Shown here in pieces: positions 8,201 to 15,217 of a stretch of 19,389 nucleotides of DNA (the stretch's first letter is position 1; the number at the start of each line of letters is the position of its first letter). Position numbers and translations under genes: made by a program. The notes beneath the pieces were generated by a model. The model worked only from the letters and a program-made list of their open reading frames with translations. It made no database searches and had not been told where the DNA came from. Location of the stretch: the NCBI GenBank assembly GCA_934486755.1, contig CAKSQT010000036.1:1-19389 (forward strand), written 5' to 3'. Origin of the DNA: an uncultured Eubacteriales bacterium. Lineage in GTDB: Bacteria; Bacillota; Clostridia; Oscillospirales; Acutalibacteraceae.

Positions 8201-10745
8201 GCATATTTGCCATTATAGTAACTGGGTTTTTAGGATCGGAATCGGCAGTAAGATTGATAGCCGCCTTTAACGTTACGGGGTTGTATTCAATCTCTACGGT
8301 TACCCAATCCTTGAAATCGAAGGAGGGACTTAAATTTCGTCCGCCGTCGCCGTTTGTAACGCCGTCAACACGGGTGGAGAAATTATAGCAATAATACTCC
8401 TCGTAATCACGGTAAAAGTAAATACGCGAATAGTTGTTTTCATCAATATAACTTACATATATTGAAGTGCCGCGGAAAGCGCTTATGGAATCATCAAATT
8501 TGATACGGTAGCTTACCTTTGTCATAGTAGCCATTTGAGGCCATAAAAAGTCTCTGGTTCTATAATAACTGCTTTTGCCCGCAATTTCAAGTATATGGTT
8601 TGACTTATTTTCGGGGTCTTCTATAACCTTAAAGCTGTCGTCATTTGAAATAAAACCGTTTGAGGCGGCGCCGTTTTTGTTACGCCACTTCGCGTCTGCG
8701 TATTCTCCCTCGAAATCCTCGTGGAAGCCGTCGGCAATGGTTGCCTGACCTACGCCGAGTTTTTGCATAAGGTCAAGGTCCTGTATACGTTCTACCAGCT
8801 TTGTTAAACTCTGCTTTTCCTTTTCGAGCAGGAGCTGCGCGTCATACGGCAGAGCTTCAAACTCGGCATTAGCGGAATCTATAAGTTCCTTGTCGGCAAG
8901 AGTAAGAGAAGTTACGTTGCGGCTTAAAACCGCCGACCATTTCTCGATATATTCCTGCGCAAGGGTGTTTGCCGCCGCGGAAAACTTGATGTTTACATCA
9001 TCAACATAGAAATTATTGTGGCTTACCCCGGCGAAAGCAAATCTTTCGGAATTAAGCACGACCTGCGGTTCGCTGACCTCGGTTTTAAGATCGGTCTTCT
9101 TAAAGCATTTTCCGTTCTGCTCTATGGTAAACTCGGTCTTAACCTGATTTTCATCGGTAAGAGTGAAAACGACCTTTGAAGATGAATAAGTAAATTTGAA
9201 ATCAAGCCATTCGGCGCTTTCCGCCGCATTATCGGTTCCTATGTATTCCTTGTATATTACAGCCGATCCGCTTGAATCACAGTATCCGTCGGCTTTGAAA
9301 TACGCGCGGCAGCACCATTTACCGTTTTCGCGGATAAGGTCCAAACGCTTGTAATTGTTTTCGTCCTTATAGTAATATAAGAGCGAAATAGGTGCGCCCC
9401 AATGAACTGCCCCCGTAGAAAATATCTTTCCCGAAAGTTCCGAAAAACTACCCGTTTCAGTCCAATAATTCGGGTGCAAACGGTAATACGGGGCAACCGA
9501 AGAACCGTTATTTGAAGAAACTCTGAAAACGGTATTGCTTGTGTTCAGCCCGCTTACGTGCGGATTTTCGGTAAATCCCCAAGGATTGACCTTTTGCTCG
9601 TTATCAGCCGACCAATATTTTGAGTCGTCCGCATTTTCGAAATCAAAGAATATAGGGTCAAGGTCGTCTCCCGTAGGACGGGACGGAACCTCTTGCAGAT
9701 ATATTGACTGTTTAAGCGCGTTAAGCAGCGATATATCGTCGCTCGCAAAGCTCCTTTGATTTTCGGTGAGCTTGTTAAATTCGGTTATTGCTTCCTCAAC
9801 ACGCGCCTTGTCGGACACCTTTACGGTTTCTGCGGTGAGGGAAAGAATATCGGAATACTCCTCGCTTAACAGTTTTGCAATAAGCGAATCTGAATCTTCG
9901 TTCTCCGCCGCACAGCGCAGTACAAAATTATCAATATACGCCTGACGTGTATTTTTACCCGTTTTTGCAACGGCAAAGCCGTCCTTACGAATATCAAACG
10001 GGTCCCATACAGCCGCCTTGCGTTCCGCGTCGTTAAGCACGGTTGACTCGCCTACGCGGTAAGCCATAGTATATCCGCTTTTATGCGTGTTAAGCGCCGT
10101 GTATTCGGTGTTGTCGCCTTCCTTTGTCAATTTGACCCTGAAAGACTCGGAATTTTCAATTATAAGTTCAAGCGTTATCCACTCGTCGCCGCCGTTTTGG
10201 ACGGTCATTTTCTTTCCGTTCCAATTTCCTGTATCGGTAGGGGTCATAGAACAGGTCAAGGCCTGCGACTGAGCTGCATTCTTTGTACCCGCTATACCTT
10301 CGGTCATACAAAGTGCAACGCCTTGACAGGATCCGTCGCTGTCCTTATAAAGCTGAAAAGCCTTATAATTGTTTTCGTCCTTATACCAATATACAAGTGA
10401 AAAACGGCTTGCGGGTGTTGAATATTTTAAGTTTACATCGGTCTTAAAATAAACCTTTTGTCCCGAATTTTTCCATGCGGAAGACTTGGGCGAATAAAAC
10501 GCGCTCGCGCCCGACGGTACGGTAAGATAATGTCCGTTTTCATCGCCGTCGGTGTTGAGCTCCTCGCCGTCTGACGGCGTACCGCTTTTGAGCTCCCATT
10601 TAAGACCCGATTCAAAATCATCGCTGAAACCTACGCCCTCCGCCGAAACGGGAGAGTTGGCGAGAGTTACAGCCGACAGACAGGCAATTAAGACGGTGAT
10701 ACTCAGTAAAACCGAAATTACCCTTTGTCCGTTCATTAATTTCAT
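5298..10745 (-). CDS. Giant secreted beta-helix (pectate-lyase-3-type) protein with dockerin and WLGPY tail
   Basis: The product is 1,815 residues with a signal peptide (about 1-35). In order it shows: three concanavalin-A-like modules (about 37-285, 363-592, 672-882), each containing DENNY (123-127, 461-465, 768-772); helical linkers at about 286-352 and 592-660; two Ig/IPT-like domains (about 890-1010, 1015-1122); and a right-handed beta-helix at about 1132-1635, opening with FNVLDYGAST and GGGTVYVPAGTY, typical of Pectate_lyase_3 (PF12708). A type-I-like dockerin at about 1661-1722 has two calcium loops, GDVNMDGKVTIKD and ADTNCDGKVTMTD. Eighteen DTSS repeats and the terminal WLGPY follow. 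A pectin or rhamnogalacturonan lyase or hydrolase is likely, but the catalytic residues and substrate are not resolved. The dockerin implies attachment to a cohesin, and a cohesin-like protein is encoded in the same run. The ATG at 10745 has AAGGAG about 10 bases upstream. Confidence 0.88.
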   Translation of the reverse strand: MKLMNGQRVISVLLSITVLIACLSAVTLANSPVSAEGVGFSDDFESGLKWELKSGTPSDGEELNTDGDENGHYLTVPSGASAFYSPKSSAWKNSGQKVYFKTDVNLKYSTPASRFSLVYWYKDENNYKAFQLYKDSDGSCQGVALCMTEGIAGTKNAAQSQALTCSMTPTDTGNWNGKKMTVQNGGDEWITLELIIENSESFRVKLTKEGDNTEYTALNTHKSGYTMAYRVGESTVLNDAERKAAVWDPFDIRKDGFAVAKTGKNTRQAYIDNFVLRCAAENEDSDSLIAKLLSEEYSDILSLTAETVKVSDKARVEEAITEFNKLTENQRSFASDDISLLNALKQSIYLQEVPSRPTGDDLDPIFFDFENADDSKYWSADNEQKVNPWGFTENPHVSGLNTSNTVFRVSSNNGSSVAPYYRLHPNYWTETGSFSELSGKIFSTGAVHWGAPISLLYYYKDENNYKRLDLIRENGKWCCRAYFKADGYCDSSGSAVIYKEYIGTDNAAESAEWLDFKFTYSSSKVVFTLTDENQVKTEFTIEQNGKCFKKTDLKTEVSEPQVVLNSERFAFAGVSHNNFYVDDVNIKFSAAANTLAQEYIEKWSAVLSRNVTSLTLADKELIDSANAEFEALPYDAQLLLEKEKQSLTKLVERIQDLDLMQKLGVGQATIADGFHEDFEGEYADAKWRNKNGAASNGFISNDDSFKVIEDPENKSNHILEIAGKSSYYRTRDFLWPQMATMTKVSYRIKFDDSISAFRGTSIYVSYIDENNYSRIYFYRDYEEYYCYNFSTRVDGVTNGDGGRNLSPSFDFKDWVTVEIEYNPVTLKAAINLTADSDPKNPVTIMANMLSPKARLVLASPNGWQFNAAGKVWYDDINVEFTKGDWDEDVEITQPVVYYTSNTHIKPGDVTMLYGENLGNTGAKLEIVRAADSTDQAGYVLQNYFDEKASTAAYSQPVDPALYFSGDVRTVEYIQQSDNCFKFEIPSDFEDGIYVVKVTPRNTTADPVYAYINLPRIDYTLGDEGGVSTAGGSLRILGKHIAVDTTSDERVYDADKVAAMNLKVQLRSASGAVYDLPVKSVESQYSLTASIPANVPKGDYEVTVYNGHGNNSCWSKPFKVTIGSSWTEERPEEVFNVLDYGASTEIDGNDTPAFVAALEAAANNGGGTVYVPAGTYTLVWAIAIPDNVHLKGESIERTNILFSPYRYQFGELPEHMICTVKNVEISDISFYGQRTGNFIGASCKAENINIHNIRIQQSPMGGTPTEGSAGQNLVSYTELKSMVWAEATLDSWGIKFGSDAVNIKIQNNDIMFFETPLRGGKYLYLNCTDNSLISTNSSYVSFKTNKTIIEGNYTKRMCFGVGGDGFYAADNTFGMILTNNREIYTTDGTPPYGENRGGIIRKITDTTYQVTTGQSWGDNFWVGNSLYVIQGQGACQVRRIVRSYGNYVVIDSPFVVEPNRNSRVVFHVTRYNMCFVGNDVSIGSNFGTYGTLVGTVYDSNKIHRSEGTGMWAYGDSPNWYNSIVNSHYYDGFFYHATGENDGTDYMHIRLYAHGFANTSTAVVVRNNLLEDNACIQLMAPNGKCMLDTIIDNNTIKKSIYGVVITSGNNDVNMQSTVISRLVTEDVDIPVSGSYNILLGSKNSYGYAQLVMYKCGDEVSENFILGDVNMDGKVTIKDATVIKYYLIGEIELDDEQLRRADTNCDGKVTMTDSLLIRRYLLGEAQFGGDTSSDTSSDTSSDTSSDTSSDTSSDTSSDTSSDTSSDTSSDTSSDTSSDTSSDTSSDTSSDTSSDTSSDTSSDTGSTDSSDDSGWLGPY
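5352..5567 (-). repeat. 12-bp coding tandem repeat, 18 units of Asp-Thr-Ser-Ser
   Basis: Eighteen in-frame 12-bp units of the form GAY ACA AGT TCN encode (DTSS)18 between the dockerin and the C-terminal tail. Units differ mainly at the Asp and last Ser wobble positions. The second unit from the N-terminal side is the most divergent (GAT ACG AGT TCA). The tract is a flexible acidic linker. Its length can change by slippage without shifting the frame. Confidence 0.95.
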
Positions 10746-10773
10746 TCAGGCACCGCTCCTTTCTTTTGTGGTG

Positions 10774-10796
10774 GCCCCGCCGTTTTTCGGCGGAGC
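10774..10796. other. Intercistronic hairpin before the beta-helix protein gene
   Basis: On the minus strand GCTCCGCCG-AAAAA-CGGCGGGGC forms a 9-bp stem with one G-U pair, located between the lipoprotein stop and the ribosome site of the next gene. It has no following T-tract, so termination is unlikely. An RNA processing or stabilising role, or modulation of translation of the downstream gene, is more plausible. Confidence 0.5.
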
Positions 10797-10804
10797 AAAT
10801 GTGT

Positions 10805-11212
10805 TTAATAGGGTCCAAGCCACTCGCCCGAAGATGTTTCACTGCTCTGTGAGCCTGAGTCTTTGCTCTCGCTCGGACTTGAATTTCCTGAACCGTTGTC
10901 GATTTCGACTCCGACAGACGTATCCGGCGGCAAATCGGAACCGCTGTTTGAAGGCTTGGTGCCTTTCGTTTTGTCAGTTTTGTTTGTTTTACTTTCCGTA
11001 TTGCTCTTTTCGGAGGCGCCGCTTTCCAACTTTTCTTCGCTCGAAGAATTCTCGGCGTATTCCGACGTAACGCTGCTGCCTGACGATGTGCTTTTCTTGT
11101 CAACCGTCTTATCCTTGCCGCACGCACAGAGCGATACGGCAAAGAGCATTCCTAACAATACGGCTATTGTTTTTTTACCAACCGAGGTCATTATCGTCTT
11201 CATAATCTGCAA
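10805..11212 (-). CDS. Small Ser/Thr/Lys-rich lipoprotein ending in WLGPY
   Basis: This 135-residue product has a lipoprotein signal peptide: basic GKK, the hydrophobic run TIAVLLGMLFAVSL, and the lipobox LCAC with the lipidated Cys at 31. The mature part of about 105 residues is almost entirely Ser, Thr, Lys, Glu, Asp, Gly and Asn and shows no globular domain. It ends SGEWLGPY, the same five residues that end the next gene's product. The TTG at 11212 has GGGAG at good spacing, but ATG codons at 11203 and 11191 would also leave a complete signal peptide. The start region overlaps the end of the 43-codon ORF in another frame, which suggests translational coupling. It is expected to be anchored to the outer face of the membrane. 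The function is unknown; the architecture (lipid anchor, disordered spacer, short tag) suggests display or tethering of the tail motif. Confidence 0.82.
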   Translation of the reverse strand: MQIMKTIMTSVGKKTIAVLLGMLFAVSLCACGKDKTVDKKSTSSGSSVTSEYAENSSSEEKLESGASEKSNTESKTNKTDKTKGTKPSNSGSDLPPDTSVGVEIDNGSGNSSPSESKDSGSQSSETSSGEWLGPY

Positions 11213-11306
11213 TTATATCTCCCGACAAATCAGCCATTAATGCGTCTTTGGGTTGTCTTTCGGAAAAAATCAAGCTCGGTGAAGTATATTTTTTAAGTTC
11301 TTTCAT
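11175..11306 (-). CDS. Unannotated 43-residue peptide ending in DLGW
   Basis: This short ORF starts MKELKKYTSP and ends DDNDLGW. Its ATG overlaps the stop of the upstream gene as TAATG, with a strong GGAGGT site just before it at suitable spacing. That is good evidence that it is translated by coupling. The peptide has a basic N-terminus, a hydrophobic stretch (SLIF), and a strongly acidic C-terminal half (DIIADYEDDND). There is no signal peptide or transmembrane helix. The KKY-x-SP-x-L opening resembles small leader-like peptides common in gut Firmicutes, but that comparison is from memory and is not a firm family call. It runs into the start of the lipoprotein gene, so it could also act as a coupling ORF for that gene. 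Confidence 0.6.
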   Translation of the reverse strand: MKELKKYTSPSLIFSERQPKDALMADLSGDIIADYEDDNDLGW

Positions 11307-13639
11307 TACTTATTACCTCCGAGTTTACCAGCGTCTTTAAGTGCTTTTATAGCGTCGTCATATACATCGCCTGTATAGCCCGCAATGTCCTTTGCGGCGG
11401 CAAAAACAACGTATTCAAGCGAACGGCTCATTTTGGCATTGTCCGCGTCGGCGTATGCGTATCTGTAAACGCCGTCGGGATCGCCCGCCTTGGTATACTT
11501 AATGTATGTACGGCAGACAAAATCGCGATCCTTTTTAATCTTATCGTTTTCAATAACGTTTGAAAGCACGCCGTATATATTCTTAGGCATAGTGTCGGTT
11601 CTGCTTTCGGCTTTAAGCGCCTTTGCACCGTTTGCGTTCTTAACGTCCACGCGTTCAATGGTAAGCTGTTCGCCGTCTTCCAGCTTGTCATACGGCATAA
11701 ACAGCGCGCCTGCGGCAACTACCGTGCAGTCGGCTGCGCCGTAAAGCTCGTTAGCCGCAACGTTTTGCGCGCCGAAGCGTATGCCTGTTGGATCGTTGTC
11801 CCTGAGCCAAGCGCCGTTGGTCATTGACATTGTGTAGGGTGAACGGAATGTAACTTTAAAATCATCATAATAAGCGGCGCCTGCACGGTTAGGTCTTCCT
11901 ATCGCAATGCTGTTTACGTTTGTACTTCCGTTTGTTTTTACATTGTAGACCTTACTGCTTTGACCGTTGCTGTTTACAACCGTGATATCTACACCCGTAG
12001 CAGTATATGTCATATTGACGGTGTACCACTGTCCCTGCATTGTACCGATAGAATCGGTGGTTCCGTTGACCTTAATAGGATTACTCCACTGGTTATCACG
12101 CCATTTTGAATTTTCCGCGTCATATTGCTTAACATAGAATTGTAAGGGGGCTGTGGTACCATCCGAATAGAAAGCTAAAAAGTCTGTCTTGCTGATATCC
12201 GCGCTTTCATTGTAATTCAAATATATTTTTGTAACATTTCCGTTATTTGAATGTACGGACGGATAGTACATTTTAAATGATACGGTATTAAGATAGTTTG
12301 TAGCGTGAGCGTCGGTAAACTTTATCTTATGTACCATTTCTATATTACCGTCGGGATCGCTTGCAAGGCTTACAACGTTCGCAGAATTGTTTCCGCTGTC
12401 GGCACTTGGGTTTTCAACAACCGAAAGATACTGTCTGTTAGAAGTTGTTGTGCTTGCATAATCTGTTTTTAAGTCAATATGGCTGCTTGCGGGAAGACCG
12501 TCTTCAAAGTCTATGTTTATATCGTTTCCCATATATGCGCTTGCTTTTTTCTCAACGCCGAGCAAATCCTCGAGCTTTGCGCCCTCTGTTTCAAGAGCCT
12601 CCTTTGCCGTGTCGGAGAAAGCCGCATATATCGCATAAGCCTCTTTCACCCTTGCGATGGTTGCGGTATAATCAGCCGAACCTGTTTTAAAGGAGTTGTA
12701 AAGTCCGTCTGCGTCAAGTGTGAAAAGGTCGGCGTAATCGTTTTTGAAGTTGATCGCTTTTGCGGAATCAACATCAAGTGTTAAGGTAAGGTCGTCATAA
12801 TAACCTACGTTGGTATCGTAATTAACGCCTGCTATTCCGAACAAATCTTTGCGCAGATCGCAATCCGCAAAGTATGAAGTTGTGCTGACCTGACTTGCGG
12901 TTTTAATGTCATAAGCGTCGAAATTTGTTGTTATATTTGTATTTACATATTTTTCATCAGAATTATTTTCCTTATATAAGCTGAGTTCTATCTTATCCTT
13001 TGCGGCATAGGTAACGTCTAAACGCAACCAATCGGCTCTGTCGCCGACAAGCATTTTTTTGCCGCTGTATTTAAGATCTGCCCATTTAGCAAGTACTGTT
13101 TCAGAGGTATCGCTTGCACTATTTGCCAAACCGCTCTTCATAGCAACTATTCTTGTATCATAGGTGTAATCGGTATACCCATTTTCGTTATTGTAGTCTG
13201 AAATCTTCCAATCCAAACCGAGCCAGTTAGTCTCGTTCTCATACCAAAGGATTATACGCTGCCAAGACATATTACCTGTGGATTTAAGTCCGCTGTTGTT
13301 AATACGAACGGACATTGACTTTTTAACATAATCGGTTTCCCAATGTTTAGGGGTGTAAATGTTTCTTTCGCCTTTGCCTATTTGGAAAACATAATTTTGT
13401 GTGCCGCCGATCTCTAATACTGTGTTCGGAGTACCGTTGGCGGACTCCGTAACAGTTTTGTCTGTCATATTTTCTATAAACTGCTCATCGTTCGTATTAA
13501 AGTCGTAAGTAACAACGCCGTCCTCAGAGAGCGTAAGCCCATCGCCTATTGGTCTGGCGTATGAGGGAATAGCAAATGCCGACACAGACATAGACACAAG
13601 CAGTGCGGCTGCTATTGCCTTAATTTTAGTTTTTTTCAT
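11306..13639 (-). CDS. Secreted protein with two concanavalin-A-like modules and a C-terminal surface-protein domain
   Basis: The product is 777 residues with a signal peptide (about 1-28, basic MKKTKIK then a hydrophobic core ending SYA). Two beta-sandwich, concanavalin-A/LamG-like modules are at about 44-291 and 374-598, each ending in a YYDDL/YYDDF-type strand. A helical linker separates them at about 298-362. A C-terminal domain (about 606-750) opens with GIRFG and contains AAGALFMPYDKL. I recognise this as a recurrent, functionally undefined domain of Firmicutes secreted carbohydrate-active proteins. There is no catalytic domain or dockerin, and no anchor other than the signal peptide. 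The likely role is polysaccharide binding outside the cell. The ATG has AGGAGG seven bases upstream. The stop overlaps the start of the 43-codon ORF, and the gene lies 15 bp after the preceding secreted protein. Confidence 0.78.
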   Translation of the reverse strand: MKKTKIKAIAAALLVSMSVSAFAIPSYARPIGDGLTLSEDGVVTYDFNTNDEQFIENMTDKTVTESANGTPNTVLEIGGTQNYVFQIGKGERNIYTPKHWETDYVKKSMSVRINNSGLKSTGNMSWQRIILWYENETNWLGLDWKISDYNNENGYTDYTYDTRIVAMKSGLANSASDTSETVLAKWADLKYSGKKMLVGDRADWLRLDVTYAAKDKIELSLYKENNSDEKYVNTNITTNFDAYDIKTASQVSTTSYFADCDLRKDLFGIAGVNYDTNVGYYDDLTLTLDVDSAKAINFKNDYADLFTLDADGLYNSFKTGSADYTATIARVKEAYAIYAAFSDTAKEALETEGAKLEDLLGVEKKASAYMGNDINIDFEDGLPASSHIDLKTDYASTTTSNRQYLSVVENPSADSGNNSANVVSLASDPDGNIEMVHKIKFTDAHATNYLNTVSFKMYYPSVHSNNGNVTKIYLNYNESADISKTDFLAFYSDGTTAPLQFYVKQYDAENSKWRDNQWSNPIKVNGTTDSIGTMQGQWYTVNMTYTATGVDITVVNSNGQSSKVYNVKTNGSTNVNSIAIGRPNRAGAAYYDDFKVTFRSPYTMSMTNGAWLRDNDPTGIRFGAQNVAANELYGAADCTVVAAGALFMPYDKLEDGEQLTIERVDVKNANGAKALKAESRTDTMPKNIYGVLSNVIENDKIKKDRDFVCRTYIKYTKAGDPDGVYRYAYADADNAKMSRSLEYVVFAAAKDIAGYTGDVYDDAIKALKDAGKLGGNK

Positions 13640-13654
13640 TTGTTTTTCCTCCTC

Positions 13655-15217
13655 TTAATGCTTGTAATCGCTTTTATAGTTTTTAATGTAATCGGGAATG
13701 TCCTTATCCCAATTGCCGCCGATATAGTTATCGTAACTGCCGCCCATCAGGTCGTCGAGCTTGCGGGCAATTATATTATCGACGTAAACATCAGCGCCGT
13801 CGGAGCCGAAGCCTATACCGCCGAAGCCGTTGACCGATATATTGGCAACTCCTTCATCGACCGCCTCGCATTTAACCTCGCCGTCACACAGAACTGTGAT
13901 CTTATTGTCAAACGCTTCAACCGTCCAGGTGTGCCAGTTATCCTTGTCGAGATAGGTTCCGTCAAGCACGGTCTCTCCTATCTTATAATGCGATCCGAGA
14001 TAACCGCCGTGACCCGTCATAGCATATTTATAAATACGTATATATTTTCCGTATTCGAGCGACGCTCGGTATCCGAAATATCCGTAAGCAACCTGTTTCC
14101 GGTGTCGAACGTAGAAATTGACCTGATTTACGCCGTTGTCAATAGTATCCTTGCCGAATTTCAAATCGGCAGAGAGCGAATAATCAGCCCACTTATCGTT
14201 TGCAAAATGATAATCGTCGGTGCTGAAAGAACGGTGCCAATATCGGTTATCGCCTTCGGTAACAATATCGGCATACTGCGCCTCATTTTCGCCGTTATCC
14301 CAATAAGGATTATCTATGCGCGTCTTGCCGTCCTCGTCCTTATTTACCAGACTTCCGTCGGTAAAAGTCTCCCTGAACAGGATATTATCGGTAAGCGCGG
14401 GATCGGGAGGCAGGGTATTTTCCTCCTCGGAAGAAGACGAACTTCCCGAACTGCTCGTATCCTCCTCGTACTTTGAACCCTCGGGTCCCTCAATGGAAAC
14501 ATTAAAGTCGGTAAAAGAGGTTCCTATCCAATTTTGCTGACTGCACGAGTGCGCGGCTATACCCGCCATAACGGTCTCGTCCATTTTAACGTAGACGGTG
14601 TTTAGCTTTACCCAATTACTGCTTCCGTTATTGAGATAATAACCGTTTACGGTGTTGCCCTGCTTTTCAAGGCGGAGCTTTACGGGAAACTTAGGCGCAT
14701 CGCCCTCGTTGCTTTTTATAGTGGCTACGCCCTTTTTAGTGCGGTAAACTATACCTATCCAGTTATTGCGGCAATGCAGATATATGCTTGGTGCGTCGGC
14801 TGAGTCGCCGCTTCGTATCGCTATACCTGTTGAAGCGTTATCGTGCAATGAACCGTTTAACGCGTCACGGCTCAGAATTGTGGTTGAAACGGTTATTTTA
14901 CCCTTATCGGCATAAGCCACCTTATAGTTTTTATAAGCAAAAGCAATATCGTCGTTCTCCGTCCACATAACGTAGGCGTTGGTCTTGATATTGTACTTCT
15001 CGCCGTCATAAGGGGTAAACGTGCCGTCCGGTACATAGTTATCGGGGAGTATCGACAGGTTTGAATCGTACAGCTTAAACTTAAATTCGGGGTTTGATTC
15101 CTCGAATATAACGTCAGCCTTAGCGTTTAACATAGTTACCGAAAGAACAACGCAAACTATTGCCAAAACCGCCGCCGAGAACATTAAAAGCGTCTTTTTA
15201 CACAAGATCCGATTCAT
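13655..15217 (-). CDS. Secreted protein with two concanavalin-A-like (DUF1080/LamG-type) modules
   Basis: From the ATG at 15217 the product is 520 residues. A hydrophobic N-terminal segment (about 9-30) is followed by NAKAD, which fits signal peptidase cleavage, although an uncleaved anchor is possible. Two beta-sandwich modules are seen, at about 95-242 and 278-487, joined by a Ser/Glu linker (DTSSSGSSSSSEEE). The second ends in the strand VYVDNIIARKL, typical of the 3-keto-disaccharide hydrolase/LamG-like superfamily. No catalytic residues can be assigned, so carbohydrate binding is the safer reading. The ATG at 15217 is chosen over the GTG at 15226 because GGAGGT overlaps that GTG but lies seven bases before the ATG. 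The start overlaps the end of the cohesin-like gene by about 20 bases. The last roughly 30 residues are Tyr/Asp/Lys-rich and have no WLGPY motif. Confidence 0.78.
   Translation of the reverse strand: MNRILCKKTLLMFSAAVLAIVCVVLSVTMLNAKADVIFEESNPEFKFKLYDSNLSILPDNYVPDGTFTPYDGEKYNIKTNAYVMWTENDDIAFAYKNYKVAYADKGKITVSTTILSRDALNGSLHDNASTGIAIRSGDSADAPSIYLHCRNNWIGIVYRTKKGVATIKSNEGDAPKFPVKLRLEKQGNTVNGYYLNNGSSNWVKLNTVYVKMDETVMAGIAAHSCSQQNWIGTSFTDFNVSIEGPEGSKYEEDTSSSGSSSSSEEENTLPPDPALTDNILFRETFTDGSLVNKDEDGKTRIDNPYWDNGENEAQYADIVTEGDNRYWHRSFSTDDYHFANDKWADYSLSADLKFGKDTIDNGVNQVNFYVRHRKQVAYGYFGYRASLEYGKYIRIYKYAMTGHGGYLGSHYKIGETVLDGTYLDKDNWHTWTVEAFDNKITVLCDGEVKCEAVDEGVANISVNGFGGIGFGSDGADVYVDNIIARKLDDLMGGSYDNYIGGNWDKDIPDYIKNYKSDYKH

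Noticed and set aside
10618..11142. 174-codon Arg/Lys-rich minus-strand frame
   Set aside because: It overlaps the lipoprotein and the start of the giant gene in another frame, runs through the intercistronic hairpin, and its composition is typical of a frame-shifted Ser-rich region.
11175..11306. Calling the 43-residue ORF a RiPP precursor
   Set aside because: No modification enzyme, leader-peptidase or exporter gene is present in the window; only its likely translation and unusual tail are supported.
13640..14476. 278-codon plus-strand frame with hydrophobic segments
   Set aside because: It is antisense to the secreted two-module protein, which has a clear signal peptide, ribosome site and domain pattern. 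The hydrophobic look comes from complementing Asp/Asn-rich codons.
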